Shown here: piece by piece, positions 33,398 through 42,194 of the stretch
How the letters are laid out: every line of letters starts with the position of its first letter
Position numbering within the stretch: position 1 is the stretch's first letter
Assembly (NCBI GenBank): GCA_040905025.1
Contig: JBBDSJ010000025.1
Location: 1 to 54,192 of the forward strand
Direction of reading: 5' to 3'
DNA: 54,192 bases
Origin: JBBDSJ01 sp040905025
GTDB taxonomy: Bacteria > Pseudomonadota > Gammaproteobacteria > Methylohalomonadales > Methylohalomonadaceae
Program-made: the position numbers and the translations under genes
The notes under the pieces: generated by a model
Database searches by the model: none
What the model saw: the letters and a program-made list of their open reading frames with translations, nothing else
What the model was told of the DNA's origin: nothing

Positions 33398-35068
33398 CTA
33401 GAACAGGCCTGAAATATGGCCTTTCTCGTCAACATCGATTTTTTCAGCTGATGGGACTTTCGGCAAGCCCGGCATGGTCATCATGTTGCCGCAAATCGCA
33501 ACAATAAAACCGGCACCGTTGGATAAGCGGACTTCGCTGATTTCTACTGTATGGTCCGAGGGCGCGCCGCGTACCGTCGGATCAGTGGAAAACGACATCT
33601 GGGTTTTCGCAATACAGACCGGGAACTTGCCATAGTCCTTGTCCAGATCCTTTAACTGCGCCATGACTTTTGCCGGGGCGGTCACTTCCCTGGCGCCGTA
33701 AATCTTGGTTGCGACAGCCTTGATCTTGTCAAACAGTGGCATGTCATCGTCATAAACAAATGTATGCTTGCCGGGCTTGTTATCAACCACGTCAGCAACG
33801 GCTTTGGCCAAATCTTCGGCACCCTTGCCACCGTCGGCCCAGTGTTTCGAGACCACACATTTACCGCCAAGCTTTTCAACCTTCTCCTGCAACAGTTTGA
33901 CTTCGGCCTCGGTGTCATGGGTGAAGTGATTGACACACACGACACAGGGCAGGCCATAGTGTTTGGTGATGTTGCTCAGATGACGCTCGAGATTGACCAT
34001 ACCCTTTTCCAGCGCTTCCAGGTTTTCGTTGTTCAGATCATCCTTGGCAATGCCACCGTGGAATTTCAGTGCCCGGATAGTTGCAACCAGCACCACGGCA
34101 GAAGGCTTGAGACCGGCCTTGCGGCATTTGATGTCAATGAATTTCTCAGCACCGAGGTCGGCACCGAAACCGGCTTCGGTAATGACATAGTCAGCCAGTT
34201 TCAGCGCTGTCTGGGTGGCACTGACGCTGTTGCAGCCATGCGCAATGTTGGCAAACGGGCCGCCATGTACAAAGGCAATATTATTTTCCAGTGTCTGTAC
34301 CAGATTCGGCTTGATGGCATCCTTGAGCAAAACCGCCATGGCGCCATGGGCATTCAGTTCGCGCGCATGCACCGGCTTTTTATCGCGGCTGTAGCCAATC
34401 ACGATGTTGCCAAGCCGCTCTTTCAGATCCTTGATGGAGGTGGCCAGACAGAAAATTGCCATAACTTCGGATGCGACAGTGATGTCATAACCGTCCTGGC
34501 GCGGGAAGCCGTTGGCGGTGCCGCCGAGCGCAATGACGATATCGCGCAGGGCCCTGTCGTTCATGTCGACAACGCGTTTCCAGGCAATCTGGCGCGGGTC
34601 GATGCCGAGGCTGTTGCCGTGGTTAATATGGTTATCGATCATGGCGGACAGCAGATTATGTGCGGCGCCGATGGCATGGAAGTCACCGGTAAAATGCAGA
34701 TTGATGTCCTCCATCGGTACGACCTGGGCATAGCCGCCACCGGCAGCGCCGCCCTTGACACCGAAACACGGGCCAAGAGATGGTTCACGCAGGCAGATCA
34801 GGGTTTTTTTGCCGATACGGTTCATTGCATCGCCCAGACCGACGGTAGTAGTGGTCTTGCCTTCACCGGCCGGCGTCGGGCTGATGGCGGTGACCAGAAT
34901 CAGTTTGCCATCCTTGTTCTTTTTCAGGCTGTCGATGTAGTCCAGCGACAGTTTGGCCTTGTAGTGGCCGTAGGGTTCGAGATGTTCACTAGCGATGCCA
35001 TAATCAGTTTTGGCCAGATCGATAATGGGTTTCATGGTCGCTTTTTGCGCGATTTCGATATCGGACAT
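33398..35068 (-). CDS. ftfL: Formate-tetrahydrofolate ligase
   Basis: The 556-residue enzyme joins formate to tetrahydrofolate with ATP, the entry of one-carbon units to the serine cycle. Features are the P-loop TPAGEGKTTTTVGLGDAM, LREPSLGPCFGVKGGAAGGG, the folate-side NLHFTGDFHAI and GGPFANIAHGCNSV. I chose the ATG at 35068 (MSDIEIAQKATMKPI) preceded by GGAG; the frame runs to a TTG at 35110 with no family support. It faces the sgaA-ppc operon. A promoter candidate lies at 35171-35198. In other bacteria the same enzyme serves purine and serine metabolism, so methylotrophy does not follow from it alone. Confidence 0.95.
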   Translation of the reverse strand: MSDIEIAQKATMKPIIDLAKTDYGIASEHLEPYGHYKAKLSLDYIDSLKKNKDGKLILVTAISPTPAGEGKTTTTVGLGDAMNRIGKKTLICLREPSLGPCFGVKGGAAGGGYAQVVPMEDINLHFTGDFHAIGAAHNLLSAMIDNHINHGNSLGIDPRQIAWKRVVDMNDRALRDIVIALGGTANGFPRQDGYDITVASEVMAIFCLATSIKDLKERLGNIVIGYSRDKKPVHARELNAHGAMAVLLKDAIKPNLVQTLENNIAFVHGGPFANIAHGCNSVSATQTALKLADYVITEAGFGADLGAEKFIDIKCRKAGLKPSAVVLVATIRALKFHGGIAKDDLNNENLEALEKGMVNLERHLSNITKHYGLPCVVCVNHFTHDTEAEVKLLQEKVEKLGGKCVVSKHWADGGKGAEDLAKAVADVVDNKPGKHTFVYDDDMPLFDKIKAVATKIYGAREVTAPAKVMAQLKDLDKDYGKFPVCIAKTQMSFSTDPTVRGAPSDHTVEISEVRLSNGAGFIVAICGNMMTMPGLPKVPSAEKIDVDEKGHISGLF

Positions 35069-35170
35069 GCCGGGCTCTCCTTCAGCGTATTGCGGGGCTG
35101 TCGTTTTCAAGGTTTAAGGATAGAAACTGGTGCGCCGCGGGCGGCTTACCGGTCCCAGTGAAAAAGAACT

Positions 35171-35198
35171 ATTGTACAGGAACCGCTAATCAAGTCAG
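35171..35198 (-). promoter_or_regulatory. Candidate promoter of ftfL
   Basis: On the minus strand CTGACT (35198-35193), a 16-bp spacer and TACAAT (35176-35171) form a fair sigma-70 promoter about 100 bp before the ftfL start. Confidence 0.4.
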
Positions 35199-35224
35199 AG
35201 TCTGTAGTCACATTTTAGTCCCTG

Positions 35225-36088
35225 TCAGCTGCCGAGTCTGACGGCATTACCGCTGCGCAGTGTCAAAATGCCGGCACTGACGATCAATATCGCCCCGGCA
35301 AAGCTGGCCAGATCCGGGGTTTCGCTGTAAAGCAGCCAGCCGAACAGGGCTGCAAAAATAACACTGCTGTAGGTATATGGCCCGACCCGTGCCGCCACGA
35401 CCATGCTGTAGCTTTTCGTCAACAGCAGCTGGCCGCAGGTCGCGCAAATGCCGGCACCGGCCATGGCCAGAAATACCGGCAGTGAGGGTGTCTGCCAGGC
35501 CCAAATCACCGGTACACCCGAGATCAGCGTGGCCAGAAAACTGAAATAAAACACGATCCGCCGGGTCGGTTCAGTGCTGGACAAGCGCCGGATCCCGACC
35601 ATGGCCAGTGCCGCCAGCATGCCGGAGGCCAGACCTACCAGTGCCGCCAGTGACCAGACCCCATCGCCGGGTTTGACAATCAGGCCAACGCCGGCAAAGC
35701 CAACGAGTAACGCAACTATCAGCATGCGACTGGCGCGTTCGCCCAGCCAGATCAGCGCAAATACGGCGATAAACAATGGTGAGCTGTAATTCAGGATGAT
35801 CGCCTCGGCAAGCTGTAAATGCGCGAGCGCATAGAAAAAGCAGTACATGGCGGACAGGCCGGTCACGGCACGGAATAAGTGCTCGGGCAGACGCCGTGTG
35901 TGCAGATGGCGCCAGCCCTCATGCCGCAGCAGCCATGGCAGCAGTACCAGCAAGCCCAGGCTGGTACGCAGAAAAACGATCATTTCGGTACCCAGGCTGG
36001 TTGATGCATAACGTACCGCGAGCCCCATGATGGCAAACATCAGCGCGGCAATGATGGCGTAGATGGCGGCACGGGTGGCGGGCTGCAT
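35225..36088 (-). CDS. EamA/DMT-family membrane transporter
   Basis: The 287-residue protein has ten expected membrane helices in two EamA repeats (AIYAIIAALMFAIMGLAVRY starts the first; LAALVGLASGMLAALAMVGI the second) and ends YSETPDLASFAGAILIVSAG. It belongs to the drug/metabolite transporter superfamily; the substrate is unknown. The ATG at 36088 starts directly at the first helix; a TTG at 36112 would add eight residues. It lies behind ftfL's promoter region on the same strand and diverges from pyrG. There is no sign that it belongs to the one-carbon module. Confidence 0.85.
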   Translation of the reverse strand: MQPATRAAIYAIIAALMFAIMGLAVRYASTSLGTEMIVFLRTSLGLLVLLPWLLRHEGWRHLHTRRLPEHLFRAVTGLSAMYCFFYALAHLQLAEAIILNYSSPLFIAVFALIWLGERASRMLIVALLVGFAGVGLIVKPGDGVWSLAALVGLASGMLAALAMVGIRRLSSTEPTRRIVFYFSFLATLISGVPVIWAWQTPSLPVFLAMAGAGICATCGQLLLTKSYSMVVAARVGPYTYSSVIFAALFGWLLYSETPDLASFAGAILIVSAGILTLRSGNAVRLGS

Positions 36089-36112
36089 GGTGATATGTGT
36101 CAATACCGGCAA

Positions 36113-36509
36113 AATACAAACAAGGACATAACAGGCGCGTGGCAGCGGCTAAAATTGCAGGCCGGACGTCTGGCGGCGTCACGACGGCTGGAATCGGCAT
36201 TATAATAGAAAATGAATGCAGCTACAGCCAGATGACCGTTTCGGCAGGTGGTATGGCTGAAGCATGCATTATCTGCATGCTTCAATAGAGAAAGACGCCG
36301 CATTCTGGTAGCATTTCGGGCGTCTGAGAACACTATGCTTTGGAAACCTGACTTGACCCTCCAGCGAGTACACGCCGGTTCCATCCCGCCGGTTACCGGA
36401 GGCGCCCCCACCGCTAGCAGTAATACGTTGGTTCGCCGGTTTCCGGTAAATAAGCCGGTAAATGACCAACTGTTCGCCGCAGCATTTTGACTACAGCAGG
36501 ATTGAATTC
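36113..36509. other. Intergenic region with two hairpins before pyrG
   Basis: About 400 bp without a supported gene. A perfect 11-bp stem with 5-nt loop lies at 36258-36284 (TGAAGCATGCA ... TGCATGCTTCA). A second hairpin AGACGCC ... GGCGTCT with a 19-nt loop lies at 36293-36325. Several CCGGT/ACCGG motifs lie at 36370-36465. A short open frame at 36248-36490 has no recognisable product. The hairpins may form the pyrG leader or be operator sites. Confidence 0.5.
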
Positions 36510-38168
36510 GTGAGTACACGTTTTATTTTTATTACCGGTGGCGTTGTGTCATCGCTGGGTAAAGGCATTGCCTCGGCTTCGCTGGCGGCAGTGCTGGAAG
36601 CACGTGGCCTGAAAGTCACGCTGCTGAAACTTGATCCGTATATCAATGTTGATCCGGGCACGATGAGTCCGTTCCAGCATGGCGAAGTCTTCGTTACCGA
36701 AGACGGCGCCGAAACGGATCTGGATCTGGGGCATTATGAACGCTTTACGCGCACCAAAATGACCCAGAGTAACAATTACACCACCGGTCGTATTTATCTG
36801 AATGTGATCCAGCGCGAGCGCCGTGGCGACTATCTCGGTGGCACGGTGCAGGTGATCCCGCATATCACCGATGAGATCAAACGCTGCGTGCTGCAGGGCG
36901 CCGGCGATGCCGAAATCGCCATGGTCGAGATCGGCGGCACGGTAGGTGATATTGAGAGCCAGCCGTTTCTGGAAGCCATCCGCCAAATGCGCATTGAGCT
37001 GGGTGCCGAGCATGTCATGTTTATACACCTGACACTGGTACCGTATATCAGCACGGTTGGCGAGATCAAAACCAAGCCGACGCAACATTCGGTCAAGGAA
37101 CTGCGTTCGATTGGTATCCAGCCGGATGTCCTGTTATGTCGTACTGACCGGCCTTTACCCGACAATGAACGCCGCAAGATGGCATTGTTTACCAATGTGG
37201 AAGAGTCCGCGATCATTTCCGCACTGGACGTTGACAATATCTACAAGATCCCGCGTCTGTACCACGAACAGGGACTGGACGAGATCGTCGTGCGCAAGTT
37301 CGGGCTTGATATCAAGCCTGCAGATTTAGGTGAATGGGACGCGGTTGTTGCCGCAGTAAGTCAGCAACATGGGGAAGTGAATATAGCCATGGTCGGTAAA
37401 TATACTGATCTCGCAGATTCGTATAAATCATTGTCCGAGGCACTGGTACATGCCGGCATCCATACCCATACGCGTACACATATTCATTATATTGATTCAG
37501 AGAATATAGAACGCGACGGGATCGAATGCCTGCAGGGCATGCATGCGATTCTGGTGCCGGGTGGTTTTGGTAATCGCGGTATTGAGGGCAAGATTCGGGC
37601 AGTACAATATGCACGGGAAAATGGTATTCCCTATCTGGGTCTGTGTCTCGGTATGCAGGTGGCCGTGATTGAATACGCACGCAATGTTGCCAGCCTGGCC
37701 AATGCCAACAGTACTGAATTTGAACCGGCCACACCGCACCCGGTGATTGGCCTGATTACTGAATGGCTGGATGCCGCTGGCCAGAAGGAATACCGCAGTG
37801 ACAACTCTGATCTGGGGGGCAGCATGCGGCTTGGCGGCCAGCTCTGCAAACTTGTCGAGGGCACGCGTGTGCGCCAGCTTTATGACAGGCCGGAAGTCAT
37901 GGAACGGCATCGGCACCGTTATGAATTCAACAATACCTATCGCGAGCAACTCGAAACGGCCGGCCTGAAAATTGCCGGCACGTCTGTCGATGAAAGACTG
38001 GTGGAAATCATCGAGATCCCGGATCATCCCTGGTTTATCGCCTGCCAGTTCCATCCGGAATTTACATCTTCGCCGCGCGATGGGCATCCGTTATTCAGTG
38101 GTTTCGTCAAAGCCGCCATAGACTATAAACGGCAGTACCAGCAGGAGATGCAAAATGCAGTTGTGTGA
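36510..38168 (+). CDS. pyrG: CTP synthase
   Basis: The 552-residue enzyme converts UTP and glutamine to CTP. The N-terminal synthetase domain shows FIFITGGVVSSLGKGIASAS and LKLDPYINVDPGTMSPFQHG; the C-terminal glutamine amidotransferase domain has the nucleophile Cys in GLCLGMQVAVIE and His-Pro-Glu in FHPEFTS. The GTG at 36510 is chosen because it gives the family N-terminus and has CAGG upstream. Its end overlaps the kdsA start by 14 bp, the usual gammaproteobacterial order. Confidence 0.97.
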   Translation: MSTRFIFITGGVVSSLGKGIASASLAAVLEARGLKVTLLKLDPYINVDPGTMSPFQHGEVFVTEDGAETDLDLGHYERFTRTKMTQSNNYTTGRIYLNVIQRERRGDYLGGTVQVIPHITDEIKRCVLQGAGDAEIAMVEIGGTVGDIESQPFLEAIRQMRIELGAEHVMFIHLTLVPYISTVGEIKTKPTQHSVKELRSIGIQPDVLLCRTDRPLPDNERRKMALFTNVEESAIISALDVDNIYKIPRLYHEQGLDEIVVRKFGLDIKPADLGEWDAVVAAVSQQHGEVNIAMVGKYTDLADSYKSLSEALVHAGIHTHTRTHIHYIDSENIERDGIECLQGMHAILVPGGFGNRGIEGKIRAVQYARENGIPYLGLCLGMQVAVIEYARNVASLANANSTEFEPATPHPVIGLITEWLDAAGQKEYRSDNSDLGGSMRLGGQLCKLVEGTRVRQLYDRPEVMERHRHRYEFNNTYREQLETAGLKIAGTSVDERLVEIIEIPDHPWFIACQFHPEFTSSPRDGHPLFSGFVKAAIDYKRQYQQEMQNAVV

Positions 38169-38979
38169 TTTTACTGTCGGTGCTGATCAGCCGCTATTCG
38201 TCATTGCCGGGCCTTGTGTTATCGAAAGCGAACAACTGGCGCTGGATACTGCCGGTCTGTTAAAAGAGATGACAAGTGCGCTGGGTATTCCGTTTATATA
38301 TAAATCCTCGTTTGACAAGGCCAATCGCACGTCGACGGAAAGTTATCGTGGGCCGGGTATCGAATCAGGCCTGCAAGTGCTGGAAAAGGTGCGTCAGCAA
38401 ATCGGTGTGCCGGTATTAACCGATGTGCATGAAGATACGCCCATGGATGAAGTTGCCGCTGTGGTAGATGTATTGCAGACGCCGGCGTTTTTATGCCGAC
38501 AGACGAATTTCATTCAGCGCGTCGCGCGTGCCGGCAAACCGGTGAATATCAAGAAAGGCCAGTTTCTGGCACCGTGGGATATGGAGCATGTTGTGGCCAA
38601 GGCCAAAGCGACCGGCAACGACCAGATCATGGTGTGCGAACGTGGCGCCAGTTTTGGTTACAACTATCTGGTCTCGGATATGCGTGCACTGGTTGTCATG
38701 CGTGCTACCGGTTGCCCGGTGGTATTTGATGCCACGCACTCGGTGCAAATGCCGGGCGGACAGGGTGGCCGCTCCGGTGGTCAGCGTGAATTTGTGCCGA
38801 CACTGGCACGGGCGGCTGTTGCTGTCGGTGTCGCAGGCGTATTCATGGAAACACATCCGGATCCGGACAAGGCCATGAGCGATGGTCCAAATGCCTGGCC
38901 ATTACCGAGAATGCGTGCATTGCTGGAAACCCTGCAACAACTCGATCGTATTGCCAAACAGCCCGAGGCTGTTACCTGA
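38155..38979 (+). CDS. kdsA: 3-deoxy-D-manno-octulosonate 8-phosphate synthase
   Basis: The 274-residue enzyme condenses PEP and arabinose 5-phosphate to KDO-8-P for lipopolysaccharide. Motifs are FVIAGPCVIESEQ, YKSSFDKANRTS, the PEP/A5P region VNIKKGQFLAPWDM and VVFDATHSVQMPGG, MeTHPDPDKAMSDGPN near the end. It has the Asn in place of a metal-binding Cys expected of the metal-independent class (VNIKKGQF). It overlaps pyrG at its start. Enolase follows after 65 bp. Confidence 0.95.
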   Translation: MQLCDFTVGADQPLFVIAGPCVIESEQLALDTAGLLKEMTSALGIPFIYKSSFDKANRTSTESYRGPGIESGLQVLEKVRQQIGVPVLTDVHEDTPMDEVAAVVDVLQTPAFLCRQTNFIQRVARAGKPVNIKKGQFLAPWDMEHVVAKAKATGNDQIMVCERGASFGYNYLVSDMRALVVMRATGCPVVFDATHSVQMPGGQGGRSGGQREFVPTLARAAVAVGVAGVFMETHPDPDKAMSDGPNAWPLPRMRALLETLQQLDRIAKQPEAVT

Positions 38980-39044
38980 TTACAGACAAAAACAGCCATG
39001 CATGATAGCGGGCAGCAAAAAAGATAACGAAGGAGAGACAGGTT

Positions 39045-40331
39045 GTGTCAGAAATAAAATTCATCAAGGCACGTGAAGTGCTTGATTCACGTGGTAATCC
39101 GACCATACAGGCCGAAGTGATGACCACTTCCGGTGCCAGCGGCAGCGCCATGGTGCCGTCCGGCGCATCTACCGGCGTACGTGAAGCACTGGAATTGCGT
39201 GATGGTGATCCAAAACGTTATAACGGCAAAGGTGTACTCAAGGCCATTGCCAATATTCACGAACAAATTGCACCGGTATTGTCTGGTAAAGCAGTAACGG
39301 ATCAAACGACCATTGATCAACTGATGCTGGACCTTGACGGTACTGATAACAAGTCAAAGCTCGGTGCCAATGCGATTCTGGCGGTATCAATGGCGACAGC
39401 CCATGCCGCTGCCGCTGATCAGGGTGTGCCCCTGTATGCCTATCTTGGTGGTGACGGCCCCTTCCTGATGCCGGTTCCGATGATGAATATCATTAATGGC
39501 GGCGCCCACGCCGATAACAGCATTGATATGCAGGAATTCATGATTTTACCCGTGGGTGCCGAAAGTCTGCGCGAAGCGGTACGTTACGGCACGGAAGTAT
39601 TTCACGCACTGAAAAAGGTGTTGTCAGATCGCGGCCTGGGCACGACGGTAGGTGATGAAGGCGGGTTTGCACCGAATCTGCCGTCGAATGAATCAGCAAT
39701 CGAGCTGATCTTGCTGGCGATTGAAAAAGCCGGGTACCGTGCCGGTGAAGACATTCTGCTTGGTCTGGATGTCGCCAGTTCAGAGTTTTTCAAGGATGGT
39801 TTTTATCGGCTGGAATCTGAAAAGAAATCATTGAGTGCGGAAGCGTTTATTGATTATCTGAGCCCGTGGTTTGATAAATATCCGATTATTACCATGGAAG
39901 ATGGTATGGCCGAGGATGACTGGGATGGTTGGGCCAGATTAACCGAAAAATTTGGTCGTGATGTGCAACTGGTTGGTGATGATCTGTTCGTCACCAATAC
40001 CGCAATTCTTGCCGAAGGTATTGAGAAAAAAACCGCCAACTCAATTCTTATCAAGGTGAACCAGATCGGTACTCTCAGTGAAACGCTTGCGGCCATTGAT
40101 ATGGCGAAGAAGGCCGGTTATACGGCCGTGATTTCACACCGTTCCGGAGAAACCGAGGATACGACTATTGCCGATCTGGCGGTAGCCACATCATCCGGGC
40201 AGATTAAAACCGGTTCGCTGTCGCGTTCTGATCGTGTTGCCAAATATAACCGGCTAATCCAGATTGAGGATGAACTGGGTGACAGGGCGCGTTATCCGGG
40301 CAAACAAGCATTCTATAACCTGAACAGGTAA
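39045..40331 (+). CDS. eno: Enolase
   Basis: The 428-residue enzyme interconverts 2-phosphoglycerate and PEP. Features: AREVLDSRGNPTIQAEV, SGASTGVREALELRD, GDEGGFAPNLPSNE (acid base Glu), metal ligands in LGLDVASSEF, TMEDGMAEDDW and GDDLFVTN, catalytic Lys in ILIKVNQIGTLSET and SHRSGETEDTTIADLA. The start is GTG with GAAGGAGAG eight bases before. It supplies PEP to glycolysis/gluconeogenesis and also to the serine cycle's Ppc, but sits in its usual pyrG-kdsA-eno-ftsB place. Confidence 0.97.
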   Translation: MSEIKFIKAREVLDSRGNPTIQAEVMTTSGASGSAMVPSGASTGVREALELRDGDPKRYNGKGVLKAIANIHEQIAPVLSGKAVTDQTTIDQLMLDLDGTDNKSKLGANAILAVSMATAHAAAADQGVPLYAYLGGDGPFLMPVPMMNIINGGAHADNSIDMQEFMILPVGAESLREAVRYGTEVFHALKKVLSDRGLGTTVGDEGGFAPNLPSNESAIELILLAIEKAGYRAGEDILLGLDVASSEFFKDGFYRLESEKKSLSAEAFIDYLSPWFDKYPIITMEDGMAEDDWDGWARLTEKFGRDVQLVGDDLFVTNTAILAEGIEKKTANSILIKVNQIGTLSETLAAIDMAKKAGYTAVISHRSGETEDTTIADLAVATSSGQIKTGSLSRSDRVAKYNRLIQIEDELGDRARYPGKQAFYNLNR

Positions 40332-40360
40332 AACAGACTGGTCAGCATGCTGCGTCAGAC

Positions 40361-40708
40361 ATGAAAACAATGGTATTGATCCTGTTGTTGCTGCTGGCGT
40401 TTTTGCAATACCGGCTGTGGTTTGGCCATGGCAGTCTGGGTGAGGTTCGCGATCTGCAGCAGATACAGGCAACACTGGAGCAGGAAAACAGGGAGCTGAA
40501 AGAGCGCAATGAAGCGCTGGCGGCGGAAGTCATGGATTTGAAGCATGGTTCGGAAGCATTGGAAGAAAGAGCCCGCAGTGAAATGGGTATGATTAAATCT
40601 GACGAAATCTTTTATCAAATTATTGATCAGGATGTGCCCGAACCGACATTGAAAATTGAGCTACTGCCGGAAGAATTGCCGGAGACAACAACCGGAACGG
40701 AGCCGTAA
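40361..40708 (+). CDS. ftsB: Cell division protein FtsB
   Basis: The 115-residue protein has one N-terminal membrane helix (MVLILLLLLAFLQYRLWFG) and a coiled coil (about residues 28-75) with the FtsB phrase ARSEMGMIKSDEIFYQII. It links FtsL and FtsQ in the septum complex. The C-terminal tail (about 88-115) is rich in Glu, Pro and Thr. It lies 29 bp after eno and 2 bp before ispD. Confidence 0.92.
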   Translation: MKTMVLILLLLLAFLQYRLWFGHGSLGEVRDLQQIQATLEQENRELKERNEALAAEVMDLKHGSEALEERARSEMGMIKSDEIFYQIIDQDVPEPTLKIELLPEELPETTTGTEP

Positions 40709-40710
40709 AC

Positions 40711-41439
40711 ATGACGGATACCCGTTACTGGGCGGTCATACCGGCTGCCGGTATTGGCAGTCGCTTTGGTTCGGGCCAGCCGAAGCAGTATGTGCAGTTG
40801 CTCGGCAAGACACTGCTTGAACATACGTTGCTACGGTTTTGCGAACATGAACGTATTCATGGTGTTGTCGTCCCGCTTGCTGAAAATGATACCTGGTGGC
40901 CAACATTGGCGATTGCCCGACATCCGAAAATACAGACGGTAGCCGGTGGTCGAGAGCGTATGCACTCAGTGCTGAATGGTTTATCACAGTTACAAACTCA
41001 GGCAAATGCGGATGACTGGGTTTTGGTACATGATGCAGCCAGACCGTGTATACGTATGAGTGATATCTCCCTGCTGATCGAACAACTTGCTGCGCATCCG
41101 GTTGGCGGGATTCTGGGCTGGCCGGTGCGTGATACGATGAAGCGTGGCGACGCTGCCGATGAAATAACAGCTACTGTCGATAGAAGCGGACTCTGGCATG
41201 CACTGACGCCGCAGATGTTCCGATTACAGGATTTGCAGCAGGCACTGGAAAAAGTTAATGCCAGTAATACCCTGGTCACCGATGAAGCGCAGGCGATGGA
41301 ACTGCAGGGATTGCAGCCCGGACTCGTCGCAGGTGCGCCGGATAATATCAAGGTGACTCTGGCAGCCGATCTGGTATTGGCAGAACTTTACTTGCGTGCA
41401 CAACAGTCTGAAACTAACGCAGTCAATTCCGTTTTTTAG
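40711..41439 (+). CDS. ispD: 2-C-methyl-D-erythritol 4-phosphate cytidylyltransferase
   Basis: The 242-residue enzyme makes CDP-methylerythritol in the non-mevalonate isoprenoid pathway. Motifs: AVIPAAGIGSRFGSGQPKQY (CTP binding), VAGGRERMHSVLNGL, VLVHDAARPCI and TPQMFRLQDLQQAL, VTDEAQAMELQG. It starts 2 bp after ftsB and is followed by ispF, the next-but-one step. Confidence 0.96.
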   Translation: MTDTRYWAVIPAAGIGSRFGSGQPKQYVQLLGKTLLEHTLLRFCEHERIHGVVVPLAENDTWWPTLAIARHPKIQTVAGGRERMHSVLNGLSQLQTQANADDWVLVHDAARPCIRMSDISLLIEQLAAHPVGGILGWPVRDTMKRGDAADEITATVDRSGLWHALTPQMFRLQDLQQALEKVNASNTLVTDEAQAMELQGLQPGLVAGAPDNIKVTLAADLVLAELYLRAQQSETNAVNSVF

Positions 41440-41461
41440 TAACTAACCCGAGGTGAAACCG

Positions 41462-41950
41462 GTGCGAATTGGACACGGTTATGATGCACATGCATTTACG
41501 ACGGGGCGGCCCTTGATACTTGGCGGCGTTACGATTCCCTATACGCATGGCCTCGCTGCCCACTCGGATGGTGATGCGGTTATTCATGCGCTATGTGATG
41601 CCCTGCTTGGAGCAGTAGCGCTGGGAGATATCGGCAAGCATTTTCCGGACACGGATGATGAATTCGAGAACATAGACAGCCGTGTGTTACTGCGCCATGT
41701 GGCCGGTTTGTTGCGGACGCGTGAATATGTACTCGTAAATGCTGATATCACAATACTCGCGCAGGCACCTAAAATGGCTCCACATATCGCGGCCATGCGC
41801 GAGTATCTGGCAGCCGATCTTGATACGGACATCGACAATCTGAATATCAAGGCCAGTACTACTGAAGGCATGGGGTTTGTTGGCCGGCGCGAAGGTATAG
41901 TTGTCTATGCCGTTGCACTTCTGGAGCAGGTGCCGGCCAAACAGGAATAA
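41462..41950 (+). CDS. ispF: 2-C-methyl-D-erythritol 2,4-cyclodiphosphate synthase
   Basis: The 162-residue enzyme forms the cyclodiphosphate in the non-mevalonate pathway. The metal site DAHAF opens the protein (MRIGHGYDAHAF), followed by HSDGDAVIHALCDALLGA, DIGKHFPDTDDEF and the end KASTTEGMGFVGRREGI. I chose GTG 41462 (GAGG at 41450-41453) which gives the family N-terminus; GTG 41453 would add three residues. Its stop lies 3 bp before a large stem-loop array. Confidence 0.95.
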   Translation: MRIGHGYDAHAFTTGRPLILGGVTIPYTHGLAAHSDGDAVIHALCDALLGAVALGDIGKHFPDTDDEFENIDSRVLLRHVAGLLRTREYVLVNADITILAQAPKMAPHIAAMREYLAADLDTDIDNLNIKASTTEGMGFVGRREGIVVYAVALLEQVPAKQE

Positions 41951-41952
41951 AA

Positions 41953-42190
41953 AGGAACCTCTGATTAATTATATCCTCAGCTACGTAACCGGTGCATCTA
42001 TGCACCACTGCCCAGAGGTTCCTGCGGCACAGGGATGTGCCGCCATGTTTCAATCACACAAGTGATTGAAACATGAAGAGAAGTGCTACATCCATGTAGC
42101 ACTGCTCGTGCTCTGCGAAGTAGCATACGGATGTGCTGCTTACGAAGCTAAGGATGCATAATTCCAGGAGGGAATTATTCAGAGCTTCCT
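41953..42190. repeat. 238-bp MITE-like element made of consecutive stem-loops
   Basis: The element fills the gap between ispF (stop 41950) and the convergent kinase gene (stop 42195). Its ends are inverted repeats: left AGGAACCTCTGATTAATT, right (reversed) AGGAAGCTCTGAATAATT, 16 of 18 alike. Inside are, in order: AGGAACCTCTG...CAGAGGTTCCT enclosing GGTGCAT-CT-ATGCACC; GCGGCACA-GGGA-TGTGCCGC; a 14-bp stem CATGTTTCAATCAC-acaa-GTGATTGAAACATG; AGTGCTACAT-CC-ATGTAGCACT; an imperfect AAGTAGCA...TGCTGCTT; and ATAATTCC-AGGAG-GGAATTAT. Several loops share a CATCC-like core, alternating in orientation. It has no coding capacity and may act as a two-way terminator. A target duplication is unclear (A-rich flanks). 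Confidence 0.7.
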
Positions 42191-42194
42191 AAAA

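Noticed and set aside
33764..35161. 465-residue open frame on the plus strand opposite ftfL
   Set aside because: It is the antisense shadow of a highly conserved gene, has no recognisable domain and no ribosome-binding site.
36248..36490. 80-residue plus-strand frame before pyrG
   Set aside because: No family similarity, no ribosome-binding site, overlaps two hairpins and runs up to the pyrG start.
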